A stretch of 56,833 nucleotides of DNA from Neoroseomonas soli (GTDB lineage Bacteria; Pseudomonadota; Alphaproteobacteria; Acetobacterales; Acetobacteraceae). A program made the position numbers and the translations under genes. The stretch lies in NCBI RefSeq assembly GCF_018129065.1, contig NZ_JAAEDM010000022.1:1-56833 (forward strand). The letters are read 5' to 3'. This document shows, in pieces, positions 8,957 to 17,598 of this stretch (its first letter is position 1; each line of letters begins with the position of its first letter). The notes beneath the pieces were generated by a model, which saw only the letters and a list, made by a program, of their open reading frames with translations, had not been told where the DNA came from and did no database searches.

Positions 8957-9811
8957 ATGGAATTGATGGACGCGGCCACCTGCTTCGATGCTTTGGGTCA
9001 GCCAACCCGGCTTGGGCTGATGCGCACGCTCCTCGCCGCCGGCACCAACGGTCTGGGCGCCGGCGAGGTCGCAGAGGCCCTGGGTGTGCCGCCGTCCACG
9101 CTGTCCTTCCACTTTCGCGCGCTTGAGGCCGCCGGGCTGATCGCCGCTACCCGCCAGGGCAGGCACGTCATCTATGCGGCCCAGATGGAACGATTGCGGG
9201 CGGTGGTGACCTTCCTGGTCGATGCCTGCTGCGACGGCAATCCCGCCCGCTGCGGCAACCTCGGCCTTCTGCTGGACCAGGCCATGGGGAATGCCGCCGT
9301 GACACCATCGCTCTTCAACGTCCTGTTCCTCTGCACCCGCAACTCAGCCCGATCCATCATGGCGGAAGCCATCCTGACCAAGCTGGGCCGTGACCGCTTT
9401 CGGGCCTTCTCGGCCGGGAGCGATCCGGCGTCGGAGGGTCCGCTGCCCGAGGTCCTCTCCCAATTGAAGGCGATGGGGCATGATGTTTCGTCTCTGCGCA
9501 GCAAGAACTGGGATGAGTTCACGGGCCCGGCCGCGCCGAAGATCGATTTCGTCATCGCGCTCTGCGACACGCTGAACGGGCAGGCCTGCCCGGATTTTGG
9601 CGCCACCGTCATGACGGGCGCCTGGCCGTTGCCGGATCCCGCCAAGTTTGGTGGCTCCCCGGCGGAGCGGGCGACGCTGCTGAACGAACTCTACGCCGCC
9701 CTGCACCGGCGCCTCGCGATCTTCGCGGCCCTCCCGGTTGGCTCGCTCGATCGCATGGCGCTGAAGGCGCGGCTGGATGAGCTGGCTGACCCGCACGCGA
9801 TGGCGCGCTGA
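8957..9811 (+). CDS. ArsR repressor-ArsC arsenate reductase fusion
   Basis: 284 residues. Residues ~1-100 form an ArsR winged helix ([34 protein letters not shown]) followed by a Cys cluster CCDGNPARC that could bind As(III). Residues ~118-255 are a low-molecular-weight-phosphatase-type arsenate reductase: P-loop [10 protein letters not shown] with the nucleophilic Cys and Arg, and a second pair of cysteines in [12 protein letters not shown] for the disulphide relay. One polypeptide thus would repress the operon and reduce arsenate. It opens a tight operon with the ArsJ pair (2-base gap to the next gene). Confidence 0.9.
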   Translation: MELMDAATCFDALGQPTRLGLMRTLLAAGTNGLGAGEVAEALGVPPSTLSFHFRALEAAGLIAATRQGRHVIYAAQMERLRAVVTFLVDACCDGNPARCGNLGLLLDQAMGNAAVTPSLFNVLFLCTRNSARSIMAEAILTKLGRDRFRAFSAGSDPASEGPLPEVLSQLKAMGHDVSSLRSKNWDEFTGPAAPKIDFVIALCDTLNGQACPDFGATVMTGAWPLPDPAKFGGSPAERATLLNELYAALHRRLAIFAALPVGSLDRMALKARLDELADPHAMAR

Positions 9812-9813
9812 CG

Positions 9814-10857
9814 ATGAGGGTCGGAATCAACGGCATGGGTCGCATCGGCCGGCTCGCGCTGCGCGCCGCCATGGGGGCGGCTGACAGGCAGCCCGAGGAT
9901 CCGCGTGCCGGAAACCGGCTCGAGGTCGTGCATCTCAACGAGATCAAGGGCGGTGCCGCGGCCATCGCCCACCTGCTGGAGTTTGACAGCGTGCAGGGCC
10001 GCTGGCGCGCACCCATCACGGCCGAGGCGAATGCCGGGATCCGCATCGGCGCTCACCGCATGACCTATTCCGAGCACGCAAAGCCGGCCGAGATCCCCTG
10101 GGGCGATCTCGGCGTGGATGTCGTGCTGGAATGCACGGGGAAGTTCCTGACGCCGGAGACGCTGCAGGGCCACCTCGACCGTGGCGCCAGGCGTGTGATC
10201 GTGGCGGCGCCGGTCAAGTTCGACGGCGTGCTCAACGTGGTGGTCGGGGTGAACGAGGCGCTGTACCACCCGGCGCGGCACCCGATCGTCACCGCTGCCT
10301 CCTGCACCACCAACTGCCTCGCTCCCGTGGTGAAGGTGGTGCACGAGGCCATCGGCATCCGGCACGGCCAGATCACCACCATCCACGACCCGACCAACAC
10401 CAACGTCGTCGTCGATGCGCCGCACAAGGATCTGCGCCGCGCGCGCTCCGCCATGCTGTCCCTGCAGCCGACCACGACCGGCAGCGCGACCGCCATCGCG
10501 CTGATCTACCCCGAGCTGAAGGGCAAGCTGAATGGCCACGCGGTGCGCGCCCCGGTGCTGAATGCCTCGCTCACCGATTGCGTGTTCGAGATGAAGCGGG
10601 AGACGACCGCCGAGGAAGTGAACGCGCTGTTCGCCGCTGCGGCGGCTGGGCCGCTGGCCGGCATCCTGGGCTGCGAAACCCGCCCGCTGGTTTCCGCCGA
10701 CTATGCCCGCGATACCCGCAGCTCCATTGTGGACGCGCTCTCCACCATGGTCACGGACGGCACGCTGCTGAAGGTCTATGCCTGGTACGACAATGAGATG
10801 GGCTATGCCTGCCGCATGGTCGACCTGGCCTGCCACATGGCCGCGGTCGGAATCTGA
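9814..10857 (+). CDS. ArsJ-associated glyceraldehyde-3-phosphate dehydrogenase
   Basis: 347 residues of the type I GAPDH fold. The Rossmann start is [17 protein letters not shown], the catalytic Cys lies in [10 protein letters not shown], and [20 protein letters not shown] is the variant found in the arsenic-operon branch. In the described ArsJ pathway this enzyme uses arsenate in place of phosphate to make 1-arseno-3-phosphoglycerate, which ArsJ exports. It starts 2 bases after the arsR-arsC stop and ends 1 base before arsJ, so it is almost certainly cotranscribed with both. Confidence 0.9.
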   Translation: MRVGINGMGRIGRLALRAAMGAADRQPEDPRAGNRLEVVHLNEIKGGAAAIAHLLEFDSVQGRWRAPITAEANAGIRIGAHRMTYSEHAKPAEIPWGDLGVDVVLECTGKFLTPETLQGHLDRGARRVIVAAPVKFDGVLNVVVGVNEALYHPARHPIVTAASCTTNCLAPVVKVVHEAIGIRHGQITTIHDPTNTNVVVDAPHKDLRRARSAMLSLQPTTTGSATAIALIYPELKGKLNGHAVRAPVLNASLTDCVFEMKRETTAEEVNALFAAAAAGPLAGILGCETRPLVSADYARDTRSSIVDALSTMVTDGTLLKVYAWYDNEMGYACRMVDLACHMAAVGI

Positions 10858-10858
10858 G

Positions 10859-12112
10859 ATGAGCAGCGGCGCCATGCCATCCGCCAATGCGTCGGGCACC
10901 CGCAACTACGCGATCGTGACGGCCGCCTATTGGGGCTTCACGCTGACCGATGGCGCGCTGCGGATGCTGGTGCTGCTGCACTTCTTCCGCCTGGGCTATT
11001 CGCCCTTCACACTGGCCTTCCTGTTCCTGCTCTACGAGGCAGCCGGCATCGGCGCCAACCTGATGGGCGGTTGGCTCGCCACCCGCTTCGGCATCGCGCG
11101 CATGCTGGCGGTTGGGCTGACCACGCAGATCCTCGGCTTCCTGATGCTGTCCGTGATGTCGCCAGCCTGGGGCGCGGCACTCTCCGTTGCCTGGGTGGTG
11201 GCGGCGCAAGGCGTCTGCGGCGTGGCGAAGGACCTCACCAAGACCGCGAGCAAGTCTGCCATCAAGCTGACGGCCGGCGACGCCTCGGGCCGACTGTTCC
11301 GCTGGGTCGCCTTCTTCACCGGCAGCAAGAATGCGATGAAGGGGGTGGGGTTCTTCCTCGGCGGGCTGCTGCTGCAACTGCTCGGCTTTCGCGGCGCGCT
11401 GTGGGCCATGGCGGCGATGCTCGGCGTCATCCTGGCCGGCGTGGTGCTGTCGCTGCCACCGCTGATGGGCAAGGCCAATGCGTCGAGATCCGCAAGGGAG
11501 CTGTTCGCCAGGAACCGCGGCGTGAACCTGCTGGCGGCGGCGCGGGTGGTGCTGTTCGGCGCGCGCGATGTGTGGTTCGTGGTCGGCCTGCCGGTGTTCC
11601 TCTATGCGTCGGGCTGGACCTTCACGATGGTCGGCGGCTTCCTCGCGCTGTGGACCATCGGCTACGGCGTCGTTCAGGCCGCGGCACCGGCGCTGGTCCG
11701 CCGCAGCTCGGATGGGTTGAGCACCGAAGTCCCTGCCGCGCGTCTGTGGTCCCTGCTGTTGGCGGCCATTCCCTTGGCGCTGGCCGCGGCGGTGATGGCG
11801 GGTGTCGCGCGGCCGGACCTGGTCGTGGTGGTGGGGCTGGCGGCGTTCGGCTTCGCCTTCGCGGTGAATTCCTCGATCCACTCCTACCTGGTGCTGGTGT
11901 ATGCCGGATCGGAGAAGGCGGCAGAGGATGTCGGTTTCTACTATGCCGCCAATGCCGCGGGGCGCTTCGGCGGGATTCTGCTGTCCGGCCTGCTCTATGG
12001 CTGGGGCGGGCTGACCGCCTGCTTGCTGGGCTCCGGCCTGATGCTGGCAAGCTGCTGGCTTGTGACACTCTGCTTGCCTACGCGCGGGACGGAAACCCCC
12101 GAGGCAGCCTGA
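10859..12112 (+). CDS. arsJ: ArsJ organoarsenical efflux permease (MFS)
   Basis: 417 residues from ATG 10859, one base after the GAPDH stop (upstream in-frame ATGs lie inside GAPDH). It has about 12 hydrophobic segments, with ArsJ-like features such as NYAIVTAAYWGFTLTDGALR at the start and GVCGVAKDLTKTASKSAIK between helices. It is expected to export 1-arseno-3-phosphoglycerate, whose breakdown outside releases arsenate. No Acr3 or ArsB arsenite pump is present in the window. Confidence 0.9.
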   Translation: MSSGAMPSANASGTRNYAIVTAAYWGFTLTDGALRMLVLLHFFRLGYSPFTLAFLFLLYEAAGIGANLMGGWLATRFGIARMLAVGLTTQILGFLMLSVMSPAWGAALSVAWVVAAQGVCGVAKDLTKTASKSAIKLTAGDASGRLFRWVAFFTGSKNAMKGVGFFLGGLLLQLLGFRGALWAMAAMLGVILAGVVLSLPPLMGKANASRSARELFARNRGVNLLAAARVVLFGARDVWFVVGLPVFLYASGWTFTMVGGFLALWTIGYGVVQAAAPALVRRSSDGLSTEVPAARLWSLLLAAIPLALAAAVMAGVARPDLVVVVGLAAFGFAFAVNSSIHSYLVLVYAGSEKAAEDVGFYYAANAAGRFGGILLSGLLYGWGGLTACLLGSGLMLASCWLVTLCLPTRGTETPEAA

Positions 12113-12246
12113 TACGGCCTGCGGAACCGGCCCTTCATCGGAACCCCGACAACCCCGATCGGAAAGGGCTCCGAGGCAGTCGGCCAGCGAAGCCTTCCAT
12201 GCAATAAGAAGACTACTCCTCCATCCCTTCCAGGCCATCGCCATCA

Positions 12247-12975
12247 ATGTCGACCATGCCCGCCAACGCCTCAGCCGAACCCGCCCGCGCGGACCCGGCT
12301 CGGTTGCGCGGAATGCCTCTGTTCGGCGGGATCGGGCCCGTTGCGATCGGGGAAATCCTCCGGCTCGGGCGGTTGCAGGACGTCCGGCGCGGCGCGACGC
12401 TGTTCGCCCAGGGCGCCGCCGCAACCAGCCTCCACCTGCTGCTCGAGGGCTTTCTCAAGGTGGTGCAGACCGGCCCCGACGGCCGCCAGATCGTGGTGCG
12501 GCTTGTCGGCCCGCGGGAGCCCGCCGGCGTGCTTGCCCTGCTCGGCCCGGATCAGACCTACCCGGCCACGGTGCTGGCCGTAGCGCCGAGCGTCGTGCTG
12601 ACCTGGGCCGGCGCGGCCCTGCACGACCTGCGCGAGCACCACACGGCGCTCACCCTCAATGCCATGCGTGCCCTCGGCTCCCGCACGCAGGAGGCGCATG
12701 CGCGGCTGCGTGAGGCCGCCGGCGATCCGGTGGAGCGGCGCCTCGCCGCCACGGTGCTGCGCCTGGCTGCCCAGATCGGTGCGCGTCTCGAAGACGGTTC
12801 CATTGCGATAGCGGCGCCGCTGGCGCGACAGGATCTCGCGGAACTCGCCGGGACCACGCTGGCCACGGCGAGCCGCGTCCTGAGCGCCTGGAAGCAGGCC
12901 GGGATCCTCGGCGGCGGCCGCATGCGCCTCGTCGTGCGCGATCGTCGCGCACTCATGCGCCTGGCCGGGGCCTGA
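12247..12975 (+). CDS. Crp/Fnr-family transcription regulator
   Basis: 242 residues: a cyclic-nucleotide-binding-type beta barrel (~20-130), a long dimer helix and a C-terminal winged helix (~165-235; LARQDLAELAGTTLATASRV). There is no cysteine at all, so it cannot carry the Fnr iron-sulphur cluster. It may sense haem/NO, like Dnr-type members, or another ligand. The recognition helix keeps Ser-Arg but has Ala where Fnr has Glu (LATASRVL), so the half-site may differ from TTGAT. It converges on ubiX (9 bases between stops) and lies near ubiTUV and the TTGTC-N4-GACAA palindrome at 15143. Control of oxygen-independent ubiquinone synthesis is the inferred role. Confidence 0.85.
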   Translation: MSTMPANASAEPARADPARLRGMPLFGGIGPVAIGEILRLGRLQDVRRGATLFAQGAAATSLHLLLEGFLKVVQTGPDGRQIVVRLVGPREPAGVLALLGPDQTYPATVLAVAPSVVLTWAGAALHDLREHHTALTLNAMRALGSRTQEAHARLREAAGDPVERRLAATVLRLAAQIGARLEDGSIAIAAPLARQDLAELAGTTLATASRVLSAWKQAGILGGGRMRLVVRDRRALMRLAGA

Positions 12976-12984
12976 TATGGCGCG

Positions 12985-13563
12985 CTACGGCGCCCACTCC
13001 TCGGCGAGCGGCGGCAGGTCGAGCGCGAGCAGGTCGATCGCCCGCCGCGCCATGTGGTCCACGATCGCTCCAACGCTGGCGGGGCGGCGGTAGAAGGCGG
13101 GCACCGGTGGGGCCATGATGGCGCCGATTTCGGTTGCCGCCACCATGGCGCGCAGATGTCCCAGATGCAGGGGCGTCTCGCGCACCATCAGCACCAGGCG
13201 CCGGCGCTCCTTCAACTGAACGTCCGCCGCGCGCACCAGCAGATTGTCGGACGCACTTGCCGCAATCGCCGAGAGCGTGCGGATGGAACAGGGTGCGACG
13301 ATCATGCCCGCGGTGCGGAAGGAGCCGCTGGCAATGCTCGCACCGATATCCTCGACCGGATGGCGGTGCGTCGCCAGGCCGGTGATGCGCGCGAGCGCCG
13401 CCGGGCCGGATTCCTGCGCGAGCGTTCTCTCGCCGGCCCGGGAGACGACGAGATGCACCTCGCACCGCCCGCTGCGCGCCAGCAGCTCGATGACCCGCTC
13501 GCCGATCATGGCGCCCGAGGCGCCGCTGATGCCGACCACCACGCGCAGCGGGGCCGTGCTCAT
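12985..13563 (-). CDS. ubiX: UbiX flavin prenyltransferase
   Basis: 192 residues from ATG 13563, which overlaps the ubiD stop (ATGA). UbiX joins a dimethylallyl group to FMN to make prenyl-FMN, the cofactor of UbiD. Family signatures: VVVGISGASGAMIGERVIEL (phosphate/flavin loop), TAGMIVAPCSIRTLSAIAAS and ETPLHLGHLRAM, then APPVPAFYRRP. It is translationally coupled behind ubiD. An upstream in-frame start exists but would lie inside ubiD. Confidence 0.93.
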   Translation of the reverse strand: MSTAPLRVVVGISGASGAMIGERVIELLARSGRCEVHLVVSRAGERTLAQESGPAALARITGLATHRHPVEDIGASIASGSFRTAGMIVAPCSIRTLSAIAASASDNLLVRAADVQLKERRRLVLMVRETPLHLGHLRAMVAATEIGAIMAPPVPAFYRRPASVGAIVDHMARRAIDLLALDLPPLAEEWAP

Positions 13564-15089
13564 GCCGCGCGCTCCGGCGCGGCGCCGCGCGGCGGCAGGC
13601 CGAGCCGCGACCACACGGCATCCACGCGCGCCACCACTGCCGGATCCATCTCCAGCACGCGGCCGAACTCACGCTCCGTCTCGGGCCCGATCTTCACCGT
13701 GGCGTCGATGCCGAGCTTGCCGCCGAGCCCCGCCTTCGGCGAAGCGAAGTCGAGATAATCGATCGGCGTGCCGTCGATGCGCAGCAGGTCGCGCGAGGGA
13801 TCGGACCGCGTCGCGACCGCCCACATCACATCCGCCCAGTCCCGTACGTGCACGTCGGGGTCCACCGCGATCAGCATCTTCGTGTAGGTGAACTGCGGCA
13901 GCAGCGACCACAGGCCGAGCATCACCCGTCGCGCCTGGCCCGGATAGGACTTGCGCAGCGCCACCACGGCGATGCGGTAGGAACAGGCCTCCGGCGGCAG
14001 CCAGATGTCCGTGACTTCGGGGAAGTGCCGCCGCACGAAGGGCAGGAAGAGGGGGTTCAGCGCCTCCCCGATGCGGGAGGGCTCGTCGGGCGGCCGGCCG
14101 GTGAAGGTGGAGAGATAGACCGGCCGCTCCCGCATCGTGACGGCGCTGACGCGCATCACCGGGAAGTCCTCGACCGAATTGTAGTAGCCGGTGTGGTCGC
14201 CATAGGGGCCTTCGGGCGCGGTCTCGTCCGGGGCGACATGGCCCTCGATGACGATCTCCGCCTCCGCCGGGACCTGCATAGGGATGCTCGCGCAGCGCGC
14301 CAGCGCCGGCCGCTCCCCGCGCAGCAGGCCGGAGAAGGTGATCTCCGACACGGTCTCCGGCAGCGGCAGCGCGGCGGCCAGGATGGTGGCCGGGTCGGCG
14401 CCGATCACCACGGCGACAGGCATGGGCTGGCCGCGCGCCTGCCACATCCGGTGGTGCCGCGCGCCGCCGCGCTGCGCGAGCCAGCGCAGGATCGCGCGGT
14501 CCCGCCCGAGGACCTGCATGCGATAGACGCCGAGATTGTAGTCCTCGGGCGACTCGCTGTCCGGCGGGCGGGTGACGACGAGCGGCCAGGTGATCAGCGG
14601 CGCCGGCTCCCCGGGCCAGCAGACCTGCGCGGGCAACTGGCCGAGATCCACCGCCGCGCCGCGCCGCACCAGCGCCTGCACGGCCGGGCGCGTCACCTCC
14701 CGCGCGCGCATCGTGAGCGCGGCCCGCGCCAGGGGCAGCTTGCGCAGCACGTCGGTCAGGCCCTGTGGCGGGCGGGGCTCGCGCAGCTCGGCCAGCACAT
14801 CGCCGAGGCCCGGCAGTCCGGCTGGCCGCACGCCGAGCCCCCAGGCCACGCGTTCCACCGTGCCGAACAGGTTGACCAGCACCGGCATGTCCGAACGCGC
14901 GCCATCGGCCCGCGCGACGTTCTCGAACAGCAGCGCCGGGCCGTCTTCCGCGAGCACGCGGCGGTGGATCTCGGTGATCTCGTGCACGGCGGATACCGGC
15001 TCGGCGATGCGCCGGAGCTGCCGGCGATCTTCCAGGAAGGTCATGAAGGCGCGCAGGTCGCGGAAGGGGGGCAGGTCTCGGCGCGGCAC
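13560..15089 (-). CDS. ubiD: UbiD-family 4-hydroxy-3-polyprenylbenzoate decarboxylase
   Basis: About 509 residues from GTG 15089, chosen because GGAG lies 7 bases upstream and the length fits the family (~490-510). The start reads DLPPFRDLRAFMTFLEDRRQ. Core features are GVYRMQVLGRDRAILRWL and the metal/prenyl-FMN site EGPYGDHTGYYNSVEDFPVM, with SCYRIAV-like strands downstream. It removes the carboxyl group from polyprenyl-hydroxybenzoate in ubiquinone synthesis, using the cofactor from the coupled ubiX. Its neighbours ubiTUV support a ubiquinone rather than an aromatic-degradation role. Confidence 0.92.
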   Translation of the reverse strand: MPRRDLPPFRDLRAFMTFLEDRRQLRRIAEPVSAVHEITEIHRRVLAEDGPALLFENVARADGARSDMPVLVNLFGTVERVAWGLGVRPAGLPGLGDVLAELREPRPPQGLTDVLRKLPLARAALTMRAREVTRPAVQALVRRGAAVDLGQLPAQVCWPGEPAPLITWPLVVTRPPDSESPEDYNLGVYRMQVLGRDRAILRWLAQRGGARHHRMWQARGQPMPVAVVIGADPATILAAALPLPETVSEITFSGLLRGERPALARCASIPMQVPAEAEIVIEGHVAPDETAPEGPYGDHTGYYNSVEDFPVMRVSAVTMRERPVYLSTFTGRPPDEPSRIGEALNPLFLPFVRRHFPEVTDIWLPPEACSYRIAVVALRKSYPGQARRVMLGLWSLLPQFTYTKMLIAVDPDVHVRDWADVMWAVATRSDPSRDLLRIDGTPIDYLDFASPKAGLGGKLGIDATVKIGPETEREFGRVLEMDPAVVARVDAVWSRLGLPPRGAAPERAA

Positions 15090-15142
15090 GGCGATGCTCC
15101 GGCAAGGCGGCGCCTGTCTGCCCGCCGACCCGCGGCGCGTCT

Positions 15143-15156
15143 TTGTCGGCCGACAA
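15143..15156. promoter_or_regulatory. perfect palindrome TTGTC-N4-GACAA, candidate Crp/Fnr-type operator
   Basis: TTGTCGGCCGACAA is a perfect 14-bp palindrome with the same arm-and-spacer geometry as Fnr/Dnr sites (TTGAT-N4-ATCAA). Its centre is 60 bases upstream of the ubiD start and 42 bases upstream of the ubiT start, in the 102-base divergent spacer. The nearby Crp/Fnr regulator at 12247 is the natural candidate to bind it. Confidence 0.55.
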
Positions 15157-15191
15157 GGACGGGCGGCGGGGACGGCAGTATCGAAGCCGCG

Positions 15192-15740
15192 ATGCCCATG
15201 AACGCGCCTGCGGCGGCGACCCTGCCGCCCCTGCTTCAGGCGGCGCTGCGGCCGCTGCCGCTGGCGCCGCTGGACCCGTTGCTCGGCCTGGTGCTGCGCG
15301 CCGTGCTGCGGCGCCACCCCGCCATCTTCGACAGGCTGGGCGGGCACGCGCAGAAGAGCTTCGGCCTGCGGCCGACCGACCTGCCCTTCGCCCTGGTGCT
15401 CACGCCATGCCCCGAGGCGCCGCGCATCGCGGCGGTGCGGTCGCTGCCGCGCCACGGCCTCGATGCGCGGATCAGCGGCCCGCTGCGCGCCCTCGTGGCG
15501 CTCGCGGAGGGGGAGATGGACGGCGACGCGCTGTTCTTCTCCCGCACGCTGACCGTGGAGGGCGACATGGAGGCAGTGCTGGCACTGCGCAATGCGATGG
15601 ACGGGGAGGGGCTCGACCTGGTCCGCGACGTCGCCACCGCGCTGGGCCCGCTCTCGCCGCTCGCGGAGCGCCTGGGCATCAGGGGCCGGCGCCTGCTGGA
15701 CCGGCTGTCACGCCCGCGGGGGAAGCCGGCATGGAGCTGA
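15192..15740 (+). CDS. ubiT: UbiT, SCP2-domain accessory protein for O2-independent ubiquinone synthesis
   Basis: 182 residues from ATG 15192 (ATG 15198 is also possible). The core (~35-150) is an SCP2-like lipid-binding fold with QKSFGLRPTDLPFALVLTP and the strand DARISGPLRALVALAEGEMD followed by DALFFSRTLTVEGDMEAVL. UbiT is needed with UbiU and UbiV for anaerobic ubiquinone formation and is thought to bind the prenyl intermediate. It overlaps ubiU by 10 bases and is divergent from ubiD, so the whole pathway module shares one control region. Confidence 0.88.
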   Translation: MPMNAPAAATLPPLLQAALRPLPLAPLDPLLGLVLRAVLRRHPAIFDRLGGHAQKSFGLRPTDLPFALVLTPCPEAPRIAAVRSLPRHGLDARISGPLRALVALAEGEMDGDALFFSRTLTVEGDMEAVLALRNAMDGEGLDLVRDVATALGPLSPLAERLGIRGRRLLDRLSRPRGKPAWS

Positions 15741-16711
15741 TCTGCCCCGCCGGCACGCCGGCGGCCTTTCGCCAGGCGGTGGATGCCGGCGCGCACGCCG
15801 TCTATTGCGGCTACCGCGGCGAGACCAACGCCCGCAACTTCCCCGGCCTCAACTTCAGCCACGCCGAGATGCGCGAGGCGATCGCCTATGCCCATGCGCG
15901 CGGCGCCAGGGTGCTGGTGGCGATCAACACCTTCCCGCGCGCCGGCGCGCTCGATCTGTGGCACCGCGCGGTGGACGAGGCGGTGGCCGCCGGGGCCGAC
16001 GCGCTGATCCTCGCCGACATCGCCGTGCTGGACTATGCCGCGCGCACCCATCCCGCGCAGCGGCTGCACGTCTCGGTGCAGGCGGCAGCGGCGAACCCCG
16101 AGGCGGTGCGCTTCTACGTCGAGGCCTTCGGCGTGCGGCGCGTGGTGCTGCCCCGCGTTCTCAGCGTGGCGGAGATCGCCGCCATCACGCGCGCGGTGGC
16201 ACCCTGCGAGACGGAGGTCTTCGTCTTCGGCGGCCTCTGCGTCATGGCCGAGGGGCGCTGCTCGCTTTCCTCCTACGCGACCGGGCAGTCGCCCAACATG
16301 AATGGCGTCTGCTCTCCGGCCGGGCATGTCGCCTACCGGCAGGACGGCGCGACGCTCGTCTCACGCCTCGGCGACTTCACCATCAACAAGTTCGCCGAGG
16401 GCGAGCCCGCCGGCTATCCGACGCTGTGCAAGGGCCGCTTCGCCACGCCACGCATGGATGGCTACATCTTCGAGGATCCGGTCAGCCTCGATGCGGCGGA
16501 ACTGCTGCCGGCGCTGGGCAAGGCCGGCGTCACCGGCCTCAAGATCGAAGGGCGGCAGCGTGGCCGCGCCTATGTGGAAAGCGTGGTGCGCGCCTTCCGC
16601 GCGGCGCTGGATGCGCTGGAAGCGGGCCGCCCGATCGTCTCGCCCGGCCTGCTCTCCCTGACCGAGGGGCAGAGCACGACGCAGGGCGCCTATCGGAAGA
16701 CCTGGCGATGA
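15731..16711 (+). CDS. ubiU: UbiU, [4Fe-4S] U32-family hydroxylase subunit
   Basis: 326 residues, starting MELICPAGTPAAFRQAVDAG. The four cysteines expected to bind the iron-sulphur cluster are present at 170, 177, 194 and 233 (GGLCVMAEGRC, NGVCSPAGH, YPTLCKGRF), matching the Escherichia coli spacing. With UbiV it hydroxylates the ubiquinone ring without oxygen, using prephenate as oxygen donor. It overlaps ubiT by 10 bases and ubiV by an ATGA, so the three are translationally coupled. Confidence 0.93.
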   Translation: MELICPAGTPAAFRQAVDAGAHAVYCGYRGETNARNFPGLNFSHAEMREAIAYAHARGARVLVAINTFPRAGALDLWHRAVDEAVAAGADALILADIAVLDYAARTHPAQRLHVSVQAAAANPEAVRFYVEAFGVRRVVLPRVLSVAEIAAITRAVAPCETEVFVFGGLCVMAEGRCSLSSYATGQSPNMNGVCSPAGHVAYRQDGATLVSRLGDFTINKFAEGEPAGYPTLCKGRFATPRMDGYIFEDPVSLDAAELLPALGKAGVTGLKIEGRQRGRAYVESVVRAFRAALDALEAGRPIVSPGLLSLTEGQSTTQGAYRKTWR

Positions 16712-17598
16712 GGCTCACCCTCGGCCCCGTGCTGTTCAACTGGGCGCCCGAAGCGTGGCGCGACTTCCACTTCCGCATCGCCGACGAGGCGCCGGTGGAT
16801 CGCGTGATCATCGGGGAGGTGGTGTGCTCCAAGCGCTCGCCCTTCTTCGCCGATCATCTTCCCGAGGTGGCGGAACGGCTCGCCGCCGCGGGCAAGGAGG
16901 TGGTCTTCGCCTCGCTGGCGCTGGTGACGCTCGAGCGCGAGCGCCGGGCCATCGCCGAACTCGCCGCCGACGATGCGATCCTGATGGAGGCGAACGACGT
17001 CTCCACCCTTCGCGTGCTCGCCGGACGGCCCCACCTGATCGGGCCCTTCGTGAACGTCTACAACGAGGCCACGGCGCAATGGCTCGCCGCGCGCGGAGCG
17101 CGGGCAATCTGCCTGCCGCCGGAACTGCCCGGCACCTCCATTGCCGCCATCGCCGCTTCCGGCGGCGTGCCGCTGGAAGTCTTCGCCTTCGGCCGCGTGC
17201 CGCTCGCCATCTCGGCGCGCTGCTACCATGCGCGCGTGCACGGGCTGCACAAGGACAATTGCCGCTTCGTCTGCGACCAGGACCCGGACGGGATGGGCGT
17301 GGAAACGCTCGACCACGAGCCATTTCTCGCGGTGAACGGGTTGCAGACCCTCTCGCACCGCTGCGCCAGCCTGATCGGGGACATTCCGGCGCTGCGCGGA
17401 ATGGGGGTGGCATCGCTGCGCCTCTCGCCACAGCATTGCGACATGGTGGCGGTCGCACAGGTGTTCCGGGACGTCGCGGATGGCCGGATGGAAGTCGCGG
17501 CGGGCCGCGCCGCGCTGGCGGGGCTGTTCCCTCTCGCGCCCTTCTCCAACGGGTTCCTGCACGGTCGCGCGGGCGTGGCGCAGGTGGGCACGGCGTGA
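16708..17598 (+). CDS. ubiV: UbiV, [4Fe-4S] U32-family hydroxylase subunit
   Basis: 296 residues. Cluster cysteines are at 40, 172, 185 and 189 (GEVVCSKRSPF; RCYHARVHGLHKDNCRFVCD), with the 13 and 4 residue spacings known for UbiV. It partners UbiU in oxygen-independent ring hydroxylation. ATG 16708 overlaps the ubiU stop (ATGA). Its own stop overlaps the GTG of the next gene (GTGA), extending the coupled run into a MOSC protein. Confidence 0.93.
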   Translation: MRLTLGPVLFNWAPEAWRDFHFRIADEAPVDRVIIGEVVCSKRSPFFADHLPEVAERLAAAGKEVVFASLALVTLERERRAIAELAADDAILMEANDVSTLRVLAGRPHLIGPFVNVYNEATAQWLAARGARAICLPPELPGTSIAAIAASGGVPLEVFAFGRVPLAISARCYHARVHGLHKDNCRFVCDQDPDGMGVETLDHEPFLAVNGLQTLSHRCASLIGDIPALRGMGVASLRLSPQHCDMVAVAQVFRDVADGRMEVAAGRAALAGLFPLAPFSNGFLHGRAGVAQVGTA

